A stretch of DNA of 64,000 bases from Pictodentalium vernedei (taxonomy: Eukaryota > Mollusca > Scaphopoda > Dentaliida > Dentaliidae), in the NCBI GenBank assembly GCA_031216915.1, contig CM062296.1, forward strand, positions 669,122,753 to 669,186,752, given 5' to 3'. Numbering within the stretch: the first letter of the stretch is position 1; the number at the start of each line of letters is the position of its first letter. The position numbers and the translations under genes were made by a program. A model generated the notes under the pieces. That model saw only the letters and a program-made list of their open reading frames with translations. It searched no databases and was not told the origin of the DNA. This document shows positions 43,926 to 55,913 of the stretch, one piece after another.

Positions 43926-44283
43926 TCTCTGACTGCATACATTTCCATTTTCGTTTACATTCTCTAACTAGAGCAGTTCCAAGGGCACGTTTTCTCGACG
44001 CACTTCCTCGAGATTGAAATCACGTGGCCTTGATGCATATTTGCCCGAAATGACGTCATTCTCTGGATTTTACTCGTGTTGAACCCCACTTCCCGTGTAA
44101 CAGTTAGGAAGAACTCGATTAGGTGCGCCGCATGCGATAGGGGTGATCCGGCGTACGCCGATTTATTATCAGTTGAATACCGGCGTATGCCACTGGCGTC
44201 CGTCGCATGCGCTCTTGAAATTAATTGGCTCATCGGCGAGAAAATCGGCGTAACATGACGACGGAGCAGATGCAAATGTTGTT
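43926..44283. other. unassigned; interrupted inverted repeat near 44128-44213
   Basis: GCATGCGATAGGGG...CCGGCGTACGCCG is partly mirrored by CCGGCGTATGCC...GTCGCATGCGC. Too irregular to classify. Confidence 0.35.
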
Positions 44284-44490
44284 TTAACCCTTTACCTAAC
44301 ATGAAAAGCAGACGACACTTTTTTTTCTCAAAAACATAGGTTATGATCCCTCTTTGGAACGAGCTAATCGGGCTCGTTCCAATGAGGGGCCATAACCTAT
44401 GTTTTTGAGACAAAAAATGAAAAATTAATTGGCATTTTTTTTGAGAATAGCGCTGGCCGGTTTTGGCTGTTACGTTGGGTAAAGGGTTAA
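44284..44490. mobile_element. TTAA MITE, subfamily A
   Basis: TTAACCCTTTACCTAACATG to CGTTGGGTAAAGGGTTAA. Left outer arm shortened; core GAACGAGCTAATCGGGCTCG slightly mutated. Confidence 0.93.
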
Positions 44491-46520
44491 GATGCTATAT
44501 ACGTAAGGGAAACCAACTTACTATGCAATTCTCAAGTCTAAAATTCCATAAATTCCAAATAAATACACACAATTTATAATCAAAATGGAGGTTGTGGTAT
44601 ATTGAACACGAAAAAATTATGTGTGTAGCTCACACAGTTGATAGCAGACACCCACGGTTCCTGAAGGTCTGCTACTATATTCGTACTAGAAGTCCAGAAC
44701 TGATGGTAAAATAATATTTCATGAGAACAACACGTTGCCAGATATGCTTCGGGTATCCAATTACAATGCTGGGAATTCAAAATACTACAAAATGCATCAC
44801 AGGGCTGGGTGGAGGCAAATGCAAACACTGTATTTTTCTTGTAGCTTGTTTGTTATTGTTACGTGATACTTTGGATACTCTCTAATTTATAACAGAAACC
44901 GATTTGGTAATAAGCCCATTGCCGATTTGCCATATTTGAAGTTAATGATATGCAAGGTCAGGGGTCCTTTCGGGTAAACATTTCGATCAGCCTGCATGTT
45001 AAGACTGTCGAACATGCGATAGAAACAAACAAAAACAAAATGAATGCCGCAATGAACCCCTTCCCATAAGCGAAGGCAGACTTGGCATCGTGACTTTTTT
45101 TCCGTTGGCGATTGACAAAATAGCAGATTGATCACTCAAACACACAAAGTTCATTGCGTGAGTGAAAATTCAAACCATGGGTATTCAAACAACAGATCAA
45201 TACAAATATTTTCAAGCATAACACACAGATATTCCAGCTGGAAGAGGTTGGGGGAAGGGGCGTGGTCCCCAAAAGGTGAAAATCGTCTGCTAGTAGCAGT
45301 GTTGCGTGTCTAAATAATATTTTGTCCACATACCATACATGTCAAAATGAGCTGAATAAGAACCACGACCGACCGGTAAAAACCTTTGATGTAATGTTTT
45401 CTATACTAATAGCACAAGAATCGGGCATAAAAAATATATAAATTCTTCTTTTGACAATGTTCTCCTCCAACTCAAACTTAGGTCACACAGTGGACAAAAA
45501 CACCCACAAAGTCTTAGTAAAAAAAAAACCCCCACAAAGTGGAAGATCCATGCAAGGCCCGGAAAAGGAAATTCTGGCCTCGGTGTTAATTCAATGACGT
45601 ACCCTCCGCCCCCACCCACCCCCCTCCGCCCCTTTAAAAATGTCGGAATATTGCGCAGATGATAAAGGCATGTGCAGCGAGTGCCAAAGGCGCGACCGAC
45701 CATAGGATGCTTAAGGGGGGGGGGGGGGGGGGTCTCCCCCAAGAAAATTTTGAAATCGATTATTAAATGGAGTCTTCTGGCGGCTTTAGGGATAAAAAAA
45801 AATCACTCTTGGCCGTCAAAATGACCTTTTTAGCCGCATGTTTCAAATTTCCAAGTTCTTCAGTGAGTATCCAATGACGTAAAGCTATAGCTATTGACTG
45901 CACAATTCTTGAAGTGATAATTATTTCCTCAAGTTGATTTAATAAAGTTATTACTTCAAGAATCATGCAGTTCAGAATTTCAGCCGTTGGTCAAGTGCCT
46001 AGCTTCATTCACGACACACACCCCTTCTTAAGTGTTGGCACAGGAGTCAGAACTTTGCCAAACATGGCTTGAAAGCCCGTATTTAAATTTTTGGTTGTTT
46101 TGGTACGCCCATTGAAATGACGTACTAACACCCCCGCTCCCCCCCCCCCCCCCCCAAAAAAAAGTAAATAAATAAATAAATATAGTCTTTCGGGTCATGT
46201 TTGGACAAGGAGGTGCTGGTGGGAAGGCGTAACCAAGAATCCTTGTCTCCTGGGTCAAACCTGCCCCCCCTCCCCAAAGTTCCCGACTCGAGGGTTACTA
46301 CTCCGGGCCCCCACCCTCTCCCCGGCCCTGGACCCATGACTAAAATGTGTACACATGGATATTTGATTACAGTACAACAGGGTGATTTTGAACTTGTCCT
46401 CTAAATAGGTGGATATACATATATTTCCAACATATTCTTACCAGTTTTGTAGAAAGTTGGGGACTCAACAAGCTCATCTGCAATTTATAAACCACCAGAT
46501 AACTGACTAATCAGTGGTCC
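44491..46520. other. no supported feature; two poly(G/C) runs
   Basis: Runs near 45716 (G) and 46141 (C), the latter next to a short (AAAT)n. No gene or element boundary recognised. Confidence 0.4.
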
Positions 46521-46770
46521 TTAACCCTTTACGCAACGAATCGGCCGTATCCCCCCGCGTAATATGCAAATTCAGCAGTTGAAAAAATAGTATTTTTAAA
46601 AAGAAATTCAACAAAGTCATATCATGTAACCCCTCGTTGGAACGAGCTCCTCGAGCTCGTTCCAACTGGGGGTCACATGATATGGTTTTGTTGAAATTTT
46701 TTGAAAAAAATTAAAAAATGATATTTAAAATAATAAACTTTGATATCGTCTGCGTTGGGTAAAGGTTTAA
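46521..46770. mobile_element. TTAA MITE, subfamily B
   Basis: TTAACCCTTTACGCAACGAA to GCGTTGGGTAAAGGTTTAA. Core GAACGAGCTCCTCGAGCTC; arms complete. Confidence 0.93.
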
Positions 46771-46976
46771 ACGGCAGGTTTGCTTGGTGAGTCACAAGAT
46801 TTTACTGGTTGTCGGGTATGGTCAGTGGTTGATGACCATGTGCGTTGTTTTGCATAAGCAAAATTCCAGCCAGCGGACCTCCGAGTGGAATTCAAAAATC
46901 ACTTGACTTACAGTACGAATCGAAATAAGTTGTAGAATAACCACTATAAACTATGCATCTTCAACTACCCCAATAT

Positions 46977-47045
46977 CACGAACCTGACATCATTTTCTGG
47001 AAAGCTCTCAGGGAGCTTTCCGGAAAATAATGTCAGGTTCTTGTG
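46977..47045. repeat. hairpin, family member 2, arms about 31 bp
   Basis: CACGAACCTGACATCATTTT then CTGGAAAGCTC, mirrored by GAGCTTTCCGGAAAATAATG then TCAGGTTCTTGTG. Related to the hairpin at 31016. Confidence 0.85.
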
Positions 47046-47245
47046 TTACTGGTGTAATGGAAGTGGGCTACCTTGTTTATAGCGGTTATGCTACAACTTA
47101 TTTTGATTCATACTGTATTTGTAGACTTGAACATATGCTTCTGTCTTGTACCATGCATTTATACTCATATGAAGTCTTTTTTCCAGACATTTCATACTTA
47201 GCTATTAAATAAATAATTGGGGGGTCTCATCATTCTTTTCTTGGT

Positions 47246-48311
47246 ATGAACTCGTTCATCAACAGTTTCTGGTCGAAACGTAACTTTTCAGGTATGCGAA
47301 GACTGACACGTGACGAACGTTTACGTGCCGTTGGCATGTTGGAAGCTGGCAACAGGCAGACTGCAGTGGCTCAAATTCTCAACGTTACTCCATCGGTGAT
47401 AAGCAGGTTGTGGTCACGCTACCGTCAGACAGGTAATACTGATGACTGACATCGGTCAGATTGTCCATGGGCGACAACTGCTAACCAGGATCGTTTCATC
47501 CGAACCACAGCATTACGTAACCACCACCAAAGTACTCCAGAAATTCGACAGCAAATGCACCGAGCGACAGATGTGCGAGTCAGAGGTCAGACTATCCGAA
47601 ATCGCCTACACAGCTGGAATTTGTACGCTCGACGACCTCGAATAATTCCACATTGTACTGAACGTCACATCGCAGCAAGGCGTAAGTGGTGTGGAGGACG
47701 ACAGCGCTGGGACAATCGTCGGTGATGCAACGTTATGTTTTCCGATGAATCTAGGTTCACTCTCGACTTCCACGATAGGTGAAACGGAGTATGGCGGCGG
47801 CGGAACGAACGATACCATGACGTAACCGTTAGGCAGCACGATCGTTTTGGTGGTGGATCGGTCATGGTGTAGGGAGGCATAACCATGACAAACAGAACAG
47901 CATTACATGTCATCCAAGTGCGTGTCACAGGGCAGTGCTACCGTGACAACATGTTATCAGCTCATGTGGTGCCATTTGCGCGACGTCACAGCCGTCGATT
48001 CATTTTCCAAGATGACAATGCAAGAGCACACAGGGTCCGTGTCGCTAGAGTTCCTCCGGGAGCAGAACATCACTACAATGCCTTGGCCAACACTAAGTCC
48101 AGACCTTTCACCAATCGAGCACGTCTGGGATATGCTTGGCAGGCGCCTACGACAAAGCCAACAGCCCCCTACCAATGTCCAAGAACTCGCTGCTGCACTG
48201 CAGGAAGAAGGGAATGACATCAGTCAAGCTGATATTGGATGTTTGGTGAGGTGTATGCCACGTCTGATCCGCGCTTGTCTCGCGAACCGAGGAGGATTTA
48301 CAAGGTATTGA
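47246..48311 (+). pseudogene. broken Tc1-like transposase
   Basis: The frame from 47246 gives MRRLTRDERLRAVGMLEAGN and VISRLWSRYRQTG (helix-turn-helix) and stops at 47449. Later pieces in shifted frames hold FSDESRFTLDFHDR (first Asp, near 47740), FQDDNARAHRV (second Asp, near 48010) and SPDLSPIEHVWDMLGRRLRQ (third acidic site, near 48120). The last frame stops at 48311 after GGFTRY. Several frameshifts and at least two stops make it inactive. The sequence differs from the 11.6-12.6 kb copy, so it is another family. No TIRs located. Confidence 0.9.
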
Positions 48312-48466
48312 GGTCTTGGACGGAATGTGGTAAATTCTCTGACTGACCGTCAATGTCTTCTACAGCTCAGTGCGTGGAATGTGTGCTTGTCAGACACCCA
48401 ACTATCGCTGAAATCATTCACCAGATGTCTTTTTGATGAAAATATAAATATATTTCTTCATAGAAA

Positions 48467-49866
48467 TGGAATCCCTTTTTCTGAAATGAGTCTAAGAGTC
48501 ATTCGAGGAGTCACACGAACGAGCAATTGCTCGTTGGTTCATTTGCTCGATGGGATTCGAGTCGTTCGAGCAATAGTTGCGAGTCACTCGACATAAGACG
48601 GAATCCCATTTGTGGAATCCCTTTTTGGAATCCCATTTGTGGAATCCCTTTTTCGAAAACGCCTATGGCCATGGAATCCCTTTTTCTGAAATGAGTCTAA
48701 GAGTCGTTCGAGGAGTCACTCGAACGCGCAATTGCTCGTTGGCTCATTTGCTCGATGGGATTCGAGTCATTCGAGCAATAGTTGCGCGTCACTCGACATA
48801 AGACGGAATTCCACTTTTGGAATCCCCTTTTTGGAATCCCATTTGTGGAATCCCTTTTTCGAAAACGCCTATGGCCATGGAATCCCCTTTTTCTTAAATG
48901 AGTCTAAGAGTCGTTCGAGGAGTCACTCGAGCGAGCAATTACTCGTTGGCTCATTTGCTCGATGGGATTCGAGTCGTTCGAGCAATATGCCGAGTCACTC
49001 TATCCAGCAATTACTCTAAAGTTCATTTGCTCGATGGGATTCGAGTCATTCGAGCAATGGTTTATCAGTAACTGCTCGATTGCTGAATGGGTTTGGGAAT
49101 ACTTTTGATATACACAAGGGAGATAACTGCATTATGGGAAATCAAGCACTGGTAATTATAAGACTTGGACGAGAGAACCAGAGATAGTTTGGACTGGATA
49201 GAATGTTACTGATAGAGAAACATATGCAATAAGCATTAAAAATGGGATTCTGGGAAAATCAGCCCCTATACTCATATTCAATAGAACATACCCCCTGTAC
49301 CCCTTGGTACTATAGCATAACGTGTTATTTTTATATGCCCGAAATGGGGCTTCACATGTCCGTTTGGGTGGTTTGGTGGGGATTTTGGTGGTTTGTAAGG
49401 CTGGTCGGGTCTATTTGGGTAATTCTACAAAGTAAACGAGGATTTGAGGAAAATCCAAACCAGAAAAATACTCTAGTTCAATCGAACACACCCCCAGGGG
49501 ACCCCGTGCTACTATTATAAGCCAAAAGAATGGCGGTCCTAAATAGGGTTCTGACAGAATTCGAAATAGTAAAACTTGTCGAGTTGTTTGTGGTAATTCT
49601 ACGAATGGGGAAAATACTCCTGTACAAAGGAACATACCCTCCGAACATACCCCTATCCCATAAGAAGGTTTTAGGTAACATAGCAACCACGTGCTACCAT
49701 TGAAACCAAGATGGCGGCCTCCAGTTTACAAAATGGACGGCGGAAACACGTATCACCCTGACAACACGCGCTGCGCATGCGCACTAACACCACGTATCAC
49801 TATGGAGATGACGTCACAACATGGCCACTCACGCGGGTTACCATGACAATCAAACATGGCGCCACT
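48467..49866. repeat. isolated end copy of the long-TIR element, variant 1
   Basis: Same orientation as the right repeat of the 35-43.5 kb element. Three direct units of about 206 bp (starting near 48467, 48674 and 48877) each contain GAATCCCTTTTTCTGAAATG, CGAACGAGCAATTGCTCGTT and GATGGGATTCGAGTCGTTCG. Then comes a specific segment (49230-49540), the AATTCGAAATAGTAAAACTT segment and the outer ATGGCGGCCTCCAG, GCGCTGCGCATGCGCACTAA and CATGGCGCCACTA words. The extreme end beyond CACTA is lost. Confidence 0.8.
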
Positions 49867-50701
49867 ATAAAAAATTCGAACGATCGAGATAAAAAGTCGA
49901 TCGATCGAGATAATACAAGAAAAAAAAAATCACAGGATGTCCTTTCCCAGCCACTGTACTCTCCCAGCCACCGTAATATAGGGATACGTTTATCCGTTAA
50001 TATGGCTAATAGCGTGCGCGCAGAAAAGACAGTGAGGAGGGTTAACTATATTCAAAACATCATGGCACGCATGTAATAATGGCAAAAGGATATTGTACAG
50101 CAGCTCTCCTGTTCACATCCTGCGCATCGCGCAACACGGAAAACTGGCCGCTTCAGCAACCAAGTTTTCATTTGGACTTCTTTCTGTTCACGAGGAAAGA
50201 ACGCTATGGACGATTCAGATAGGTATGTCGATGTTGATGCATGTGAAATCTTTATTATACTCACTGATTGTGGAATACGCGATTATCGGGAAATCGAAAA
50301 ACGGAGTGGAAAAAATGGCCGCCATATCCATTAAAACAGCTGTACGCGATCGGTAATATCCGGTGTCGGGTCCCTACACTTCTTTATAATCTGGTACATT
50401 TTGGTTCGAATAGCTGTCACACTAAAACCGACATTGGGTCTTGAGTTTGTCCCCACCGCTTGTCCAATCTTGCTGTATTCTCGAATCAGCGTGGATGGTT
50501 TCGAGAACAAGCTATGGAATCAATCGCCGGACCAGGCCAGGCCAGGCCAGGCCAGGCCAGGCCAGGCCAGGCCTAAATCACACAAACATTATACCCACCG
50601 CGACGCTACAATTCCTTCTCTATCGATATAAGTTACAACATCTAATATCTATTTGATTTTTTGGTGTTTTGCACCTTCAAAACATATATCTTGAACCATT
50701 C
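49867..50701. other. unassigned; (AGGCC)n at 50527-50573
   Basis: A pentamer repeat of AGGCC, about nine units, and otherwise no feature. Short frames near 50000-50350 are unsupported. Confidence 0.5.
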
Positions 50702-50921
50702 CTGATGTGGACTCGACGAGTTTACTCAATTCAGGAATCATGGTAACAGACTGGAAGAAAAGGTACATCGTGCTGTCGTATGCATATTGCGTTAACCCTT
50801 TACCCAACGTAACAGCAAAAACCGGCCAGCCCTATTCTCAAAACTCGCCAATTAATTTTCATTATTTTTTCATTTTTTGTCTCAAAAACATAGGTTATGA
50901 CCCTCGTTGGAACGAGCTCGT
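50702..50921. repeat. 220-bp tandem duplication, unit 1 (half MITE plus flank)
   Basis: CTGATGTGGACTCGACGAGT begins it; it ends in the MITE core at AACGAGCTCG. The same flank starts again at 50922. Confidence 0.9.
50792..50921. mobile_element. half TTAA MITE, subfamily A
   Basis: TTAACCCTTTACCCAACGTA to the core, cut exactly in the palindrome centre by the duplication junction. Confidence 0.92.
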
Positions 50922-51011
50922 CTGATGCGGACTCGACGAGTTTACTCAATTCAGGAATCATGGTAACAGACTGGAAGAAAAAGTACATCGTACTGTCGTA
51001 TGCATATTGCG

Positions 51012-51289
51012 TTAACCCTTTACCCAACGTAACGTCAAAAAACGGCTAGCGCTATTCTCAAAAATCGCCAATTAATTTTCATTATTTTTTCATTTTTTGT
51101 CTCAAAAACATAGGTTATGACCCCTAGTTGGAACGAGCTCGCCGTTCCAATGAGGGGTCATAACCTCGCCGAGCTCGTTCCAACGAAGGGTCATAATCTA
51201 TGTTTTTGAGACAAAAAATGAAAAAAATTAGTTATTCAGGAATTCTTTTTGCAAGTGTCGCCTGCTTTTCATGTTAGGTAAAGGATTAA
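51012..51289. mobile_element. TTAA MITE, subfamily A, rearranged core
   Basis: TTAACCCTTTACCCAACGTA to GTTAGGTAAAGGATTAA. The centre contains two partial cores: GAACGAGCTCGCCGTTCCAA, then CCGAGCTCGTTCCAACGAAG with a repeated GGGTCATAACCT. Confidence 0.92.
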
Positions 51290-51431
51290 GACTGAGCTTA
51301 TATACACTGATAAAAATGGCCTCCCATTTTGCTACGACTTTCACATGAAACGTTGCATTATACGCCAAATACAGACACCATTAGTCGAAAGTGCCGTGAG
51401 TGCGAAGATCATTGTAGGCAGGCACTCCACT

Positions 51432-51675
51432 TTAACCCTTTACCTAACATGAAAAGCTGACGACACTTGCAAAAAAAAATTCTTGAATAACTAATTTTTT
51501 TCATTTTTTGTCTCAAAAACATAGGTTATGACCCCTCGTTGGAACGAACTCGTTCCAACGAGGGGTCATAACCTATGTTTTTGAGACAAAAAATGAAAAA
51601 AATAATGAAAATTAATTGACGATTTTTGAAAATAGTGCTGGCCGGTTTTGGCCGTTACGTTGGGTAAAGGGTTAA
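51432..51675. mobile_element. TTAA MITE, subfamily A, shortened core
   Basis: TTAACCCTTTACCTAACATG to CGTTGGGTAAAGGGTTAA; core GGAACGAACTCGTTCC. Confidence 0.95.
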
Positions 51676-51924
51676 CTAACTATGAGTGTCTCTTGGCCGT
51701 CTGTTCACATTGAAGACTGCCGTTTAGGCGTATATGTATAATATTTGGATAACTCGGTAATGGTTGGCATCGCCACATCATATTTTTAGAATCATGATAG
51801 TCTTCGTCCCTATGCAGTTACACAGAGGGTTTGACGCACTAGTCTCCATACAACTGGATTAAAGGAACGTCAACAAAAAAACGTGATAACACACCCCTAT
51901 CCCGCCCCAAGATGGGGTCAAGTC

Positions 51925-52021
51925 AATCAAAACGATAACTCATCTCAATCGATGACAGCTTTCAGTAAAGACAGCTTCCAGTGAAATCTGTCATCGATTG
52001 AGATGAGCTATCGTGTTGATT
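51925..52021. repeat. hairpin, arms 34 bp
   Basis: AATCAAAACGATAACTCATC then TCAATCGATGACAG, mirrored with few mismatches by CTGTCATCGATTGAGATGAG and CTATCGTGTTGATT. Confidence 0.88.
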
Positions 52022-52097
52022 CACCAACACCTTGTGTTTTGCATTATTTTTTTTTGAAAAACTCTCTGAGAATTGAAGACCCCATATTAAGCAGATG

Positions 52098-52506
52098 GGG
52101 GGCGCGGTTGCGTCGCGGTAACCGGTTCTCGTCAGATCACCGAAGTTAAGCAACGTCGAGCGCGGTTAGTAGTTGGATGGGTGACCATTTCAGCGACTGA
52201 TTCGCGCTCCCGCGTTGTGTCATTGGGCAAGGCACTTAACCCCGAGTCCACATGGGGGCACGATAACCCCGTGTACTAAGGCGTACTGCACTTCGATGGT
52301 GCATATGTCTTCAACCAATCTAACCCTGCCTGTGCTGCAGTGCGGAGTTACGATGTTGGGGAGCTGGCAGCTGCTCGTCGTTGCTCGGTGTTTCTCTCCG
52401 GGTACTCCGGCTTCCTCCACCCGTAAAACTGCCACGGTCATGATTAGCCATTGTGCATAAGTATGTGACCTTAAACACCAATAAATAAATAATAAATAAA
52501 TAAATC
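52098..52506 (+). mobile_element. SINE with 5S rRNA-derived head, 9-bp TSD
   Basis: AAGCAGATG flanks it (52089-52097, 52507-52515). The head contains GGTTCTCGTCAGATCACCGA then AGTTAAGCAACGTCGAGC and TTGGATGGGTGACC, the internal-promoter part of 5S rRNA. The body then joins the same central domain (CATTGGGCAAGGCACTTAAC) and tail (CTCCGGCTTCCTCCACCC, ACACCAATAAATAAAT) as the tRNA-headed SINEs. The 5S-type Pol III promoter would drive it. Confidence 0.93.
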
Positions 52507-52734
52507 AAGCAGATGCTTTTGTTCTCTTAATATTATTAGTATGTCGTGATCTGCATTATGGGAACAAATTTTTGCATGAAATTTGAGTAATTGACAAATG
52601 TAATAAAAGTAATTAAAAAGTAATATTTATTGCATTTTAAAAGTAATTGTAAGGGGACATATGATAAAAGTGAGATATATGAAGAAATATATTTATATTT
52701 TCATCAAAAAGACAGTTGAGGCATTGCACAGTGA

Positions 52735-53283
52735 CATTTGGTTTGGTGGAGATTTTGGTGGTTTGTAAGGGTGGTCAGGTCTATTTGGGAAATTCTACAA
52801 AGTAAACGAGGATTTGAGGAAAATCCGAACCAGAAAAATACTCTAGTTCAATCGAACACACCCCCAGGGGACACCTTGGTACTATAGCACTACATGCTAC
52901 TATTATAAGCCAAAAGAATGGCGGTCCTAAATAGGGTTCTGACAGAATTCGAAATAGTAAAACTTGTCGGGTTGTTTATGGTAATTCTACGAATGGGGAA
53001 AATACTCCAGTACAAAGGAACATACCCTCCGAACATACCCCTATCCCATAAGAAGGTTTTAGGTAACATAGCAACCACGTGCTACCATAGAAACCAAGAT
53101 GGCGGCCTCCAGTATACAACATGGCCGGCGGAAACACGTATCACCCTGACAACACGCGCTGCGCATGCGCACTAACACCACGTATCACTATGGAGATGAC
53201 GTCACAACATGGCCGCTCACGCAGGTTACCGTTTCAACCAAACATGGCGCCACTAGGTCACGTGACATGACGTCACTTCCGAG
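52735..53283. repeat. isolated end copy of the long-TIR element, variant 2
   Basis: Closely matches 49365-49866 (GATTTTGGTGGTTTGTAAGG, AATTCGAAATAGTAAAACTT, GCGCTGCGCATGCGCACTAA) and continues further out through GGTCACGTGACATGACGTCA, which variant 1 lacks. Truncated on the inner side. Confidence 0.85.
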
Positions 53284-53555
53284 GTCCTGCACCGAGGTCC
53301 TGCCAATGGGTCCTGTAGGGGAACATGACATACTACTGACGAGGTGAACAATTTCGAGACAGAATTTGTTCAACGACACGAATTAAAAAAGAAATTTTCA
53401 TTTTTGGCCCGATTTTCAGAGATACATATTTAAATTCGAATACCTTAAGTGAATGGTCCTCCCGTACCCTCAAACATTTTATATATTATCCAAAACAAAC
53501 GTGCAGGCGTGTTCGATAATTAGCTCCGATCACCCCAAAAATATTTCTTCCTAAG

Positions 53556-53950
53556 TTTATTTATTTATTTATTAAGGTTTTAACGACACATTAACAGCCA
53601 AGGTCATATCGTGTCGGTGACGGTTTTACGGGTGGAGGAAGCCGGAGTACCCGGAGAGAACCACCGAGCAGCGACGAGCAGCTGCCAGCTCCCAAACATC
53701 GTAACTTCGTACTGCAGCACAGGCAGGGTTAGATTGGTTGAAGACATGCGCACCATCGACGCGCAGTACGCCTTAGTACACGGCGTCATCGTGCCCCCAC
53801 GTGAACATTCGAGGTTAAGTGCTTTGCCGAAGGACACAACACGTCTGAACATATCGCTCAGACGGTCACCCATCCGAGGACTAACCGGGCTCGACGTTGC
53901 TTAACTTCGATGATCTGACGAGAACCGGTTACCGCAACGCCACCACACCC
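53556..53950 (-). mobile_element. SINE with 5S rRNA-derived head, second copy
   Basis: On the minus strand: CGGTAACCGGTTCTCGTCAG, GAAGTTAAGCAACGTCGAGC, GGATGGGTGACCGTC, then central and tail domains and AATAAATAAATAAATAA. No clear target duplication. The tail region ACGACACATTAACAGCCAAG differs from the other copies. Confidence 0.9.
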
Positions 53951-54717
53951 ACCGCCCCCCCCCCTCTACTTTTTCGTCAATAAAAATTACTTTTAACAAT
54001 TTCATGTAAAGAATAATCTTCGGATGTTGGCACATTTTTAAAGCGCATTTACAGACTTGTTCAGAGAGGAACCGCATCTATCAACATAATTATGGCGGAT
54101 TGGGTGAGAAATCGGCAAAAGATGACACGCTTCGGTGTACGGCTAATAGTCTTGGAAATAAAATACGGTGTCTGGCATTTTGTTTTTGTCGTGAATAAAA
54201 TTCCAAGCATTCGAGACCATTAACTACGCAGGCTGTGTTAATCTAATCGTTATTTACCGGCCTTTGTTATTATGAAATAATACATTTTAAAACCACACAT
54301 TTAGCGGTAATTCACATCAGCGTACACGATCGATAATTGTTATTTCGGAACGAAATATTTAAAAGATTTTTGACGTAAAACATAGGTGCATGCCTTAAGT
54401 TGCACTGAAATCAGTTAATAACTGTTTTTTTTTATCTTCTTCAGATGAATGCATCTAATCAATCAATGGATTTGTCTGCTACAGTTGAAGACTCCCAAGA
54501 AAGACGGACATGCTGCGAGTGCGGTTACGAAACAACCATTAGAAGTAATTTTAAATGGGCTTCAAACAGCTTCAAAGAGAATAATAGTCAAACGTTCAAA
54601 CTACTGATTGGCAAAAATTATAAAAGCCACCCTTTGTATTTTTATTCTGCTCTACAAGAAACTGTCTGAACGTTATGACATGATACACGCACCGATGATA
54701 CAAATTTGCTAACGTTT
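53951..54717. other. unassigned, one weak ORF
   Basis: The ORF at 54445-54669 (MNASNQSMDLSATVEDSQER start, CCECGYETTI) follows TTTTTTTATCTTCTTCAG, which resembles a splice acceptor. Without homology or a donor I do not call it an exon. Confidence 0.2.
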
Positions 54718-54966
54718 TTAACCCTTTACCCAACGCAGACGATATCCTAATTTATTATTTTAAATATAATTTTTTTAAATTTTACCAAAAATTTCAACAA
54801 AACCATATCATGTGACCCCTCACTGGAACGAGCTCAATGAGCTCGTTCCAATGAGGGGTCACATGATATGGTTTTGTTGAAATATTTTTAAAAATTTAAT
54901 TTTTTCAACTGCTCAATTTGCATATTACGCGGGTGGATGCGGGCGATTCGTTAGGTAAAAGATTAA
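54718..54966. mobile_element. TTAA MITE, subfamily B
   Basis: TTAACCCTTTACCCAACGCA to CGTTAGGTAAAAGATTAA; core GAACGAGCTCAATGAGCTCG. Confidence 0.93.
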
Positions 54967-55784
54967 ATTCAAGTTTGATAGGAAATTCCCATGCCTTTAG
55001 TGTTAAATTTACCGACAGCTATAGGAAATTAGGGGAATTAACTTTCCTATAAATCTCTTCCAATGACGGTAATTGTCAGCCATGCAGTAATTTTAAGCTA
55101 TATTGGTCTCGGTATAGTACACAATTGCTCACTTTACCATAAAGCTCAAACCGAGGAATCACATCCTACCGAAATTGTTAACTGGGGTAAAAATTAGTTA
55201 TCATTTTATCGCATCGATCGCAACGTCCAAATCGCGCCGATAGTGTGTTAATCTGTGTGTTATAACCTTTTGCTAAATAAACACCTTTGTCGCACCAGGG
55301 GCAACAAGTAACTTCCATTCTAAGAACGTTTAAAAGTTATTACCCAAGAAAACCCAAAATGTTACACACCTCTTTCTCGCGGCATACTCCGAATTCCCTC
55401 TCATAGACATTTGTTAGCCCCCCCCTCCCCCCCCCCCCCCCCATGCACACACATACACTTCTAACGATCTCTATGTGCCTCAGAAATGGGTATAGGGCCC
55501 CGCGAAACTTCGAGATTCGATTCGATTTCGAATTTAAGTAGATATTCGGTTTGATTCGAAGTCGGCTGCCCAGATTCATTTCCTCTCGAATCTTTTTGAT
55601 AGGAATATAGCTTGGTATCTGTCATCTTCATCGTCTCGCAGAACGTATAGTTCAGATGGAAATCGTACACAAATAATGCTGAAATAAAAGACTGAGTGTA
55701 ACTTCCTATACATTAACATCTGTACTTATAAATAACATCTGTACTTATGCCACCAGACATGTTAATTCCAATAACACAAGGTTG
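54967..55784. other. no supported feature; one poly(C) run
   Basis: C runs near 55420-55442. Repeated words such as GATTCGATTCGATTTCGAAT near 55512 recur near 56640, hinting at a diverged repeat pair. Confidence 0.4.
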
Positions 55785-55913
55785 TAGCCAGGGAGGGTCA
55801 TGGGGGGGGGGGTCGTTTGACCCCCCCCCACCCGAATCCCAAAGGTGCGCGGCCGATATTTTCCATAGCAATCTAAGACAGGTGTACATTGCATTTGGTT
55901 CACTTTCACTCAA

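Noticed and set aside
52110-52190. 5S rRNA gene
   Set aside because: Only the 3' two thirds of a 5S sequence is present, and it runs directly into the SINE body with a target duplication around the whole; it is a SINE head.
54445-54669. Possible host exon after TTTTATCTTCTTCAG
   Set aside because: A polypyrimidine-AG is common in AT-rich DNA; the short protein has no recognised domain and no donor or neighbouring exon was found.
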